A DNA stretch of 6,708 nucleotides from Methanosarcinaceae archaeon (GTDB taxonomy: Archaea > Halobacteriota > Methanosarcinia > Methanosarcinales > Methanosarcinaceae). This document shows positions 1-4,184 of the stretch, in pieces. Every line of letters starts with the position of its first letter. Within the stretch, counting starts at the first letter, position 1. The DNA lies in NCBI GenBank assembly GCA_028690255.1, contig JAQVBP010000155.1, positions 1 to 6,708 on the forward strand. The letters run 5' to 3'. The notes under the pieces were generated by a model. That model was not told the DNA's origin and ran no database searches. It was given only the letters and a program-made list of their open reading frames with translations. The position numbers and the translations under genes were made by a program.

Positions 1-50
1 AGTAATTGTCGGACAGCTTCTAAAGCCCGAGGGGTTTCTGCTGAGGTATT

Positions 51-491
51 ATGAAAATCGTTATCGAGACTCCTAAATACAGCTTTTTTAAGTACAATAA
101 AACTGGAAGCGGTTATAAAAGAGCTTTTTTTTCCCCATTGCCCACAATATTCAATTACGGATTCATTGAGGGCACAAAAGGCCCGGACGGGATGGAAGAA
201 GACGTAATAGTACTGGGCCCTCGCCTCCCCCAGGGAACGGTCCTCGAAAGGAATTATTTTGACGGTCTGGTGAAATTTTTGGACGATTCCTGCCGGGACA
301 ATAAAAAGATCGTCTATATAAGCGGGTTTCGATCCCCGGCCTTGCTTTCCGCTTATTTCAGAATCTATGCCCTCTTCAAGGTATTTCTTTATCTCCTTAG
401 CAGGAAAAAGCTGACTGAATGCAGGTTTGAAGGCATTGTTTTTGAAAAAAGTGAACCTAAAAAAGTAAAATCGAATGAGGGTGGGCCATAA
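51..491 (+). CDS. Divergent soluble inorganic pyrophosphatase-like protein (146 aa)
   Basis: Family I pyrophosphatases hydrolyse cytoplasmic PPi to two phosphates with Mg2+. The N-terminal 90 residues follow that fold. IVIETP (3-8) matches the strand with E. coli E20, FKYNK (13-17) the K29 region, YKR (22-24) R43, FNYGFIEGT (34-42) the NYG motif with Y55, and PDGMEEDV (45-52) the DGDPxD motif. By my hand alignment, E6, K14, R24, Y36, D46, D51, D78, D83 and K85 keep active-site residues. E31 becomes N16, D67 becomes M48, and Y51 is lost. The loop after D83 is shorter, and no clear Tyr-Lys pair (E. coli Y141/K142) is seen. At 146 aa it is shorter than the roughly 175 aa E. coli enzyme and ends in a Lys-rich tail. 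ATG is preceded by GAGGT at 43-47. It may be a weak, retuned or inactive relative. Family membership is fairly likely; activity is uncertain. Confidence 0.68.
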   Translation: MKIVIETPKYSFFKYNKTGSGYKRAFFSPLPTIFNYGFIEGTKGPDGMEEDVIVLGPRLPQGTVLERNYFDGLVKFLDDSCRDNKKIVYISGFRSPALLSAYFRIYALFKVFLYLLSRKKLTECRFEGIVFEKSEPKKVKSNEGGP

Positions 492-520
492 AAAAGGAAA
501 AACCGGAGGTGTGTGAAAAA
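490..520 (-). terminator. Oligo-T terminator of the DUF1508 gene
   Basis: Just past the stop of the minus-strand gene, the minus strand carries three T runs, opposite A runs at 516-520, 498-502 and 490-495. Archaeal RNA polymerase terminates at such U-rich tracts without needing a hairpin. The tract also separates the two convergent genes, and its last run overlaps the stop codon of the plus-strand gene. No comparable T run is seen for the plus-strand gene here. The assignment is inferred from position and base composition. Confidence 0.5.
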
Positions 521-521
521 C

Positions 522-737
522 TTACGCGTGTGCTATTTCCAGCTCCGCTGCCCCCATTTCTCCTTCAAGCTCGATTATTTCTGCGATAGGTGCGTTTTGT
601 TTCACCGATTCAATGCCTTTCAGGCACCCTTCCTTACTTTTGTAAGCCTGACCTGTAGCAATGATCTGGCCGTTTCTAGCTCTCAACCTGAAGCGGTAAC
701 CTCCGCTTTTGTCTTTGTATATCTCAAACTTAGGCAT
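522..737 (-). CDS. DUF1508 / YegP (UPF0339) family small protein (71 aa)
   Basis: The start FEIYKDKSGGYRFRL (4-18), then NGQIIA (22-27), YKSKEGCLKGIESVK (32-46) and NAP (48-50), is the characteristic DUF1508 pattern. This is a compact alpha/beta domain of about 50 residues found singly or in tandem in bacteria (E. coli YegP) and archaea. Here there is one copy, followed by an acidic, Ala-rich tail of about 20 residues ending in AHA. No catalytic residues are known for the family and its biochemical role is unclear, so I assign none. It has no signal peptide or membrane segment and should be cytoplasmic. The ATG at 737-735 is supported by a G-rich Shine-Dalgarno-like run opposite C743-C748. 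The gene is monocistronic, convergent with the pyrophosphatase-like gene, and divergent from the 994 gene across a 256-bp AT-rich spacer. A 94-codon frame on the other strand here is its antisense shadow. Confidence 0.88.
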   Translation of the reverse strand: MPKFEIYKDKSGGYRFRLRARNGQIIATGQAYKSKEGCLKGIESVKQNAPIAEIIELEGEMGAAELEIAHA

Positions 738-778
738 AATTACCCCCCGTTAATCGATATGGAAAATAAAAACTTCAT

Positions 779-815
779 AAACAGGGAGTTTTCGTAAGCA
801 ATATCCTCCCTGTTT
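779..815 (-). promoter_or_regulatory. 10-bp perfect stem-loop in the predicted 5' leader of the DUF1508 gene
   Basis: AAACAGGGAG at 779-788 is exactly complementary to CTCCCTGTTT at 806-815, with a 17-nt loop. On the minus strand it lies 42-78 nt before the DUF1508 start codon. A TATA-like element at 847-836 would put the transcription start near 815-816, so the hairpin would form the very 5' end of the mRNA. It could protect the mRNA, control translation, or be an operator read as DNA. The minus-strand copy also contains GGGAGGAT, a Shine-Dalgarno-like string partly inside the stem. A bidirectional terminator is less likely, because no plus-strand gene ends nearby. Confidence 0.5.
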
Positions 816-835
816 TAATTTATGGGTCACATTCA

Positions 836-847
836 TTAATATATTTA
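836..847 (-). promoter_or_regulatory. Possible TATA box for the DUF1508 gene
   Basis: The minus strand reads TAAATATATTAA here. Centred near 842, it predicts initiation about 26 nt downstream at 815-816. A second candidate, GTATATAATTT at 866-856, would start transcription near 834. The whole spacer is AT-rich, so neither can be chosen with certainty. Confidence 0.3.
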
Positions 848-961
848 TCATTTTAAAAATTATATACACATATTAAACTCATCTAATATATTACAAGACT
901 ATTGAAGGCCCTTAAATAAGTTATAAGAAGCTCAGAACGATTTATCCCTCTCCTGGAGATG

Positions 962-970
962 TTTTATATA
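962..970 (+). promoter_or_regulatory. TATA box giving a predicted leaderless mRNA
   Basis: TTTTATATA is a good archaeal TATA box, with a purine-rich stretch (GGAGATG, 955-961) just upstream where a BRE would lie. Its centre is about 27 nt before the ATG at 994. Since archaeal initiation normally occurs 24-28 nt past the box centre, the transcript should begin at or within a few bases of the start codon. This agrees with the absence of a Shine-Dalgarno sequence in 975-993. Confidence 0.55.
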
Positions 971-993
971 TTTTCACTTTCAAAGCTTAGATT

Positions 994-1365
994 ATGTCAG
1001 AAAGTAAGCTTAAAAATACGATCACAAGGAGTTTTGAAATTCAGGATTACAGGCTTGAAGGTGCGGAACTTTCCGGCTTCTGGGCCGATCTGGTAAGCAA
1101 GGAAGAACTTACGGTTGAGGTTAACTACAGACCGGAACAGGGGACGGTCTTTTCTTCGGAAGAATTGGAAACTCTTATCCGGGAAAGCTGCCGGAAATGT
1201 GATATTTTCCAGACTGAAGTCCCTGAAAACATAAAGTGCGAGATCACCTTCAAAAACTTTGGGGATAGGGTATATGCCGCACAGCAGGAACCTTTTGTTC
1301 CGGAGCCCGGAAAACTCGAGGAAATCAAAGTTATGTATCGTTTCTATGTTGCTTATTATATCTGA
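994..1365 (+). CDS. Hypothetical protein, 123 aa, probably leaderless
   Basis: I do not recognise this family. The protein is soluble-looking and acidic, with no signal peptide or membrane helix. Residues 9-90 alternate charged and hydrophobic positions as expected for a mixed alpha/beta domain. It contains a CRKC pair (C66, C69) plus C82, which is too little to call a metal site. A Pro-rich linker (100-105) precedes the end. The last residues, VMYRFYVAYYI (113-123), are aromatic and AT-rich in codon use, unlike the rest, and overlap the membrane-protein remnant that follows. The C-terminus may therefore have been altered by a deletion or frameshift. The ATG is chosen because the TATA box at 962-970 predicts transcription starting right at it. 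The codon choice resembles the flanking genes, so it is probably real, but its function is unknown. Confidence 0.62.
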   Translation: MSESKLKNTITRSFEIQDYRLEGAELSGFWADLVSKEELTVEVNYRPEQGTVFSSEELETLIRESCRKCDIFQTEVPENIKCEITFKNFGDRVYAAQQEPFVPEPGKLEEIKVMYRFYVAYYI

Positions 1366-1597
1366 AGAGAATTTGATTGAAACCTCTCCGGCTTTGGATG
1401 AAAATATCGAAGGGTTTTTGCGTTACTCGTTTACATGGCTTACGAGAAGACTCATTTTCCTTTTTGAGACTAAAAATAAATCCGTTCGCTTCCATGCGCT
1501 CCAGTCTGTTTTTGCCTTTCTGGAGCTTTCAGTAATCCTTGACCCTCTTCAGGCCCGGAGGCCCACGGTTTCATTGAATATTTTTTTATTAATCTGA
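1346..1597 (+). pseudogene. Truncated DUF4870/Tic20-like membrane protein remnant
   Basis: From an ATG at 1346 the frame reads 83 codons. Residues 17-25 (ALDENIEGF) and 47-54 (VRFHALQS), joined by a hydrophobic stretch ending in ETKNK, match the N-terminal half of small DUF4870-type membrane proteins. In these, a 'xxENxxG-L-Y-hydrophobic helix-E-K-xx-FVRFHAxQS' pattern precedes two further helices. Here the first helix carries two adjacent arginines (R34, R35), unusual inside a membrane segment. After residue 66 the similarity stops and the frame ends with unrelated residues at a TGA, so the C-terminal helices are missing. Intact relatives are roughly 100-120 aa. It overlaps the upstream gene by 20 bp in another frame and has no good ribosome binding site. 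I judge it a decayed remnant. A short expressed peptide cannot be excluded. Confidence 0.58.
1581..1587 (+). terminator. Oligo-T terminator downstream of the 994 gene and remnant
   Basis: A run of seven T residues, followed by ATTAAT, lies at the end of the membrane-protein remnant. In archaea this is sufficient for intrinsic termination. It is the first T run of this length after the 994 gene, so it is the likely 3' end of that transcript. Confidence 0.4.
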
Positions 1598-1768
1598 ATC
1601 CCTTCCTCTATGCTGTCCGGAAGTCGGTGAATCGAATTTAATTTATCTGCCCGGGACTTTGTAAATCAAGTCCAACTCATTCACCCGGATTCCGTGAATC
1701 AAATCCGATATTTCGGACCCCGAATTTTGGATAATCAAGTTCAATTAATCGGACACAACCGAATTTTG
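1594..1768 (+). repeat. Degenerate tandem array of about five 33-39 bp units
   Basis: Units begin at about 1594, 1627, 1661, 1694 and 1730. Each opens with a variant of GTGAATCAAATCC (CTGAATCCC, GTGAATCGAATTT, GTAAATCAAGTCC, GTGAATCAAATCC, GATAATCAAGTTC). Most then carry a CCGG/CCCG-type core 18-28 bases later. The last two units share an exact 12-bp string, CCGAATTTTGGA, at 1720-1731 and 1759-1770. Unit four also holds a small hairpin, TCCGA-TATT-TCGGA (1704-1717). The units are too divergent and have no separate spacers, so this is not CRISPR. The array starts at the stop codon of the remnant gene. It may be a decayed minisatellite or a cluster of protein-binding sites. Confidence 0.5.
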
Positions 1769-1920
1769 GAATGTCTAAAAACATTGCGGGTTCCAGACTA
1801 GCCCGACAGCCTCTTTTTGCCCCATCAAAAAAATCGGCTGGAGGTCTGAGTTTTTGTTTCTCAGGAGCGGAGCGGAAAGCTTTCGAAACATTGCGTTTTT
1901 TTGAATGCAATGCGCTGTAA
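1769..1920. other. Gene-free block, possible dispersed intergenic element
   Basis: No convincing gene is found. The block is bracketed by a direct repeat, AAACATTGCG, at 1779-1788 and 1886-1895. The second copy is part of an inverted repeat, CATTGC (1889-1894) and GCAATG (1907-1912), around a seven-T run. A 5-bp stem, CTGAG (1846-1850) and CTCAG (1860-1864), lies in the centre. A 77-codon frame on the minus strand (1910-1677) crosses both this block and the tandem array. Its last third merely translates the repeats (PKFG twice), so I do not call it a gene. The structure resembles a miniature intergenic repeat, but copy number cannot be judged here. Confidence 0.3.
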
Positions 1921-2164
1921 ATATTATATTGGACTCATGGAAACGTAGAAAGTATGTGGAATGCCCGGTATTTAGCTCAAAAAGCCCTTTTCAGGAGAGA
2001 TATTTCAGAGATAATTCAGGCTTAAAACTGGGATAAGCTAAAGGCTTAATATGATGAACGCATATTGAATTTGGCTTCTGGCAGAGATGAAAATTATTAA
2101 TATAAAAATCGCCGAATCAATTTGAGGACTTACCGAATTGAAGGGTTTTTTAAAAGCTTATTTT
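1921..2164. other. Non-coding upstream region of gyrB with short direct repeats
   Basis: This stretch of about 240 bp has no plausible coding frame. Three TTCAG copies start at 1990, 2004 and 2015, set in similar AGAGATA contexts. The octamer AGGCTTAA occurs at 2018-2025 and 2042-2049, and the second copy closes a small stem, TAAGC (2034-2038) with GCTTA (2044-2048). A TATA-like TTAATATAAAA at 2097-2107 could serve as a distal gyrB promoter, with a leader of about 130 nt. Confidence 0.3.
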
Positions 2165-2219
2165 GGGCAGAGTTTTCTGGCGAATTTTGAAAAATATAAT
2201 AAGAAGTTGAAAGCTGCCC
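2165..2219. promoter_or_regulatory. Inverted repeat GGGCAG/CTGCCC flanking the gyrB TATA box
   Basis: GGGCAG at 2165-2170 and CTGCCC at 2214-2219 are exact 6-bp inverse copies, 43 bp apart, placed on either side of the predicted TATA box. The right arm ends just before the predicted transcription start. The layout would suit a dimeric regulator, or a cruciform responding to supercoiling. A 6-bp arm pair can also arise by chance, so confidence is low. Confidence 0.25.
2191..2199 (+). promoter_or_regulatory. Likely gyrBA promoter TATA box
   Basis: AAAATATAA, preceded by the TTTTGA stretch that would hold the BRE, fits an archaeal TATA box. It predicts initiation near A2221/G2222, giving a leader of about 43 nt that includes GGAG at 2250-2253. 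Another AT-rich string, CAATATAATTT (2235-2245), is too close to the start codon to act as the gyrB TATA box. Confidence 0.45.
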
Positions 2220-2247
2220 GAGAGTACACATTAACAATATAATTTTT

Positions 2248-2268
2248 ATGGAGAATAAACCCAGATGA
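2248..2268 (+). other. Six-codon leader ORF overlapping the gyrB start
   Basis: An ATG at 2248 opens a frame reading MENKPR. Its TGA stop (2266-2268) overlaps the gyrB ATG as ATGA. This is the usual geometry of translational coupling, but the mini-ORF has no ribosome binding site of its own. Its start codon even contributes the first G of the gyrB Shine-Dalgarno GGAG. It is probably coincidental. Confidence 0.15.
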
Positions 2269-4172
2269 GTGATAAACAGGTTTATGACGCTACACATATT
2301 CAGGTGCTTGAAGGCCTGGAGGCTGTCAGGAAACGGCCCAGTATGTACATAGGAAGCACGGACAGCCGGGGGCTGCACCACCTTGTCTATGAAGTTGTTG
2401 ATAACAGTATTGACGAAGCCCTTGCAGGCTTCTGCACCAGGATAGACGTCACGCTCAACCCAAACGGGAGTGTTACGGTCCAGGACAACGGGAGAGGCAT
2501 TCCCGTAGACCCCCACCCGGTGCACAAAAAATCCGCACTGGAAATCGTGATGACTGTTTTACATGCAGGGGGAAAGTTCGACAAAGATACTTATAAAGTA
2601 TCCGGAGGGCTGCACGGAGTGGGAGTTTCCGTGGTAAACGGGCTTTCGGAATGGCTTGAAGTGGAAATCAGGAGGGAAGGAAAACTTTATTTCCAGCGAT
2701 ATGGCCGGGGGGAGCCCACAGGGCCGGTAAAGGAAATCGGAATTTCGGAGGAAGCCGGAACAAAAACCACCTTCATGCCTGACGCAGAGATTTTCGAGAC
2801 CACGGAGTTTCAATACGACATCCTCCTGAACAGGCTCCGGGAACTTGCTTTCCTGAACAGGGGAATCACGATTAACTTTAAAGACCTGAGGGGCCCCGAA
2901 GGTCAGGAAGACACCTTATCCTACGAAGGCGGAATCGTTGCTTTCGTGGAATACCTTAACAAGAAAAAGCCTGTCCTGCATGAGAGACCTATCTACTTCG
3001 AACGGCAAAAAGACGACATGACCGTGGAAATCGCAATGCAGTACACAAACGGCTATGCGGAAAACGTCTACTCCTTTGCAAACAACATCAACACCCACGA
3101 AGGCGGAACCCACATTATCGGGTTTAAAACAGCCCTTACCCGGGTGGCAAACGACTACATAAAAACCAACAAACTCACAAAGGACGACACGAAACTTTCG
3201 GGTGAAGACATAAGGGAAGGGCTCTCCGCCATTATCAGCGTGAAACTGATGGAGCCTCAGTTCGAGGGACAGACCAAGACAAAACTGGGAAACAGCGATG
3301 TCAAGGGGATTGTGGACTCCATGGTAACGGACGGGCTTTCCGAGTATTTCGAGGAGAACCCCAAGGTTGCGGGCATTATCATTGAAAAGGCCCTGCTTGC
3401 GAAAAAGGCCAGAGACGCCGCGAAAAAAGCCAGAGAACTCACCCGGAGAAAGAACGCCCTTGAAGTCAGTACGCTTCCGGGCAAACTTGCGGACTGTTCG
3501 GAAAAGGACCCTTCACACTGTGAGATATACCTGGTGGAAGGAGATTCCGCAGGCGGTTCGGCCAAACAGGGACGGGACAGGGCTTTTCAGGCCATACTGC
3601 CTTTCCGGGGAAAAATCCTGAACGTGGAGAAAGCCAGGTTTGCAAAGATCATCAAAAACAACGAGATCGTTTCCCTGGTAACCGCCCTCGGGACAGGGGT
3701 AAGTGAGGATTTTTCCCTTGAAAACGCCCGCTACCACAAAGTCATAATCATGACGGATGCCGATGTTGACGGGGCTCATATAAGGACCCTCCTGCTGACA
3801 TTTTTCTTCCGTTACATGAGACCTCTGATCGATGCCGGTTATATTTACATCGCCCAGCCCCCCCTTTATCGCATAAAGAAAGGCAAAAAGGAAGAACACT
3901 ATGTGTATACGGACAGGGAAAAGGCCAGGATCATTGAGGAGATCGGAGAAAAAGGGGTCACGGTCCAGCGCTACAAAGGGCTTGGAGAAATGAACCCGGA
4001 ACAGCTCTGGGGGACCACCATGAACCCCGAGACCCGGATTCTGCTGCAGGTGACCCTGGACGACGCCCTCCGGGCCGACGAGATCTTCCAGATCCTGATG
4101 GGGGACGAAGTCGAACCACGCCGGAATTTCATTGAAAAGCACGCTAAAGAGGTTGTGGAACTGGATATTTGA
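2265..4172 (+). CDS. gyrB: DNA gyrase subunit B (635 aa, complete)
   Basis: GyrB is the ATPase subunit of gyrase (A2B2). ATP binding closes the N-gate and drives strand passage that adds negative supercoils. The GHKL domain (about 1-220) has E43 (catalytic base), N47, the D74-P80 DNGRGIP motif, and the GGLHGVG lid (114-120). The transducer domain carries K340 in QTKTKLGNS, which contacts the ATP gamma-phosphate. The TOPRIM domain has E425 in EGDSAGGS and the metal-binding D498/D500/D502 in DADVDG. The tail has the QRYKGLGEMNPEQLW motif (568-582). It lacks the large insert of the 804-aa E. coli protein and matches the common 630-650 aa bacterial form. Coumarin-contact residues D74, G78, R137 and T166 match the susceptible state. 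The start has GGAG 11 nt upstream. It is the first gene of the operon with gyrA. ParE is the main alternative, but the neighbouring gyrA carries a GyrA box. Confidence 0.97.
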   Translation: MSDKQVYDATHIQVLEGLEAVRKRPSMYIGSTDSRGLHHLVYEVVDNSIDEALAGFCTRIDVTLNPNGSVTVQDNGRGIPVDPHPVHKKSALEIVMTVLHAGGKFDKDTYKVSGGLHGVGVSVVNGLSEWLEVEIRREGKLYFQRYGRGEPTGPVKEIGISEEAGTKTTFMPDAEIFETTEFQYDILLNRLRELAFLNRGITINFKDLRGPEGQEDTLSYEGGIVAFVEYLNKKKPVLHERPIYFERQKDDMTVEIAMQYTNGYAENVYSFANNINTHEGGTHIIGFKTALTRVANDYIKTNKLTKDDTKLSGEDIREGLSAIISVKLMEPQFEGQTKTKLGNSDVKGIVDSMVTDGLSEYFEENPKVAGIIIEKALLAKKARDAAKKARELTRRKNALEVSTLPGKLADCSEKDPSHCEIYLVEGDSAGGSAKQGRDRAFQAILPFRGKILNVEKARFAKIIKNNEIVSLVTALGTGVSEDFSLENARYHKVIIMTDADVDGAHIRTLLLTFFFRYMRPLIDAGYIYIAQPPLYRIKKGKKEEHYVYTDREKARIIEEIGEKGVTVQRYKGLGEMNPEQLWGTTMNPETRILLQVTLDDALRADEIFQILMGDEVEPRRNFIEKHAKEVVELDI

Positions 4173-4179
4173 GGGGTGG
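4171..4179 (+). promoter_or_regulatory. gyrA ribosome binding site overlapping the gyrB stop
   Basis: GAGGGGTGG begins inside the gyrB TGA and ends 5 nt before the gyrA ATG at 4185. The 12-bp gap means ribosomes finishing gyrB cover the gyrA site, which favours coupled translation and balanced subunit production. Confidence 0.65.
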
Positions 4180-4184
4180 AAAAA

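Noticed and set aside
1..50. End of an upstream gene at the left edge
   Set aside because: Only 50 bases precede the first start codon and no recognisable coding end can be supported.
513..797. 94-codon plus-strand frame starting at GTG after a GGAGGTG string
   Set aside because: It is antisense to the well-supported DUF1508 gene, the GGAGGT lies only 2 nt from the GTG, and the Cys/Phe-rich translation looks like a shadow.
1594..1768. CRISPR array
   Set aside because: The units are degenerate and contiguous, with no identical repeats separated by unique spacers and no cas genes in the window.
1677..1910. 77-codon minus-strand frame
   Set aside because: It spans the repeat array, its C-terminal third only translates the repeats, no family is recognised, and no convincing promoter or ribosome binding site is seen.
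2130..2525. 131-codon minus-strand frame
   Set aside because: Its N-terminal two thirds is antisense to the conserved GyrB ATPase domain and the rest runs through the gyrB promoter region.
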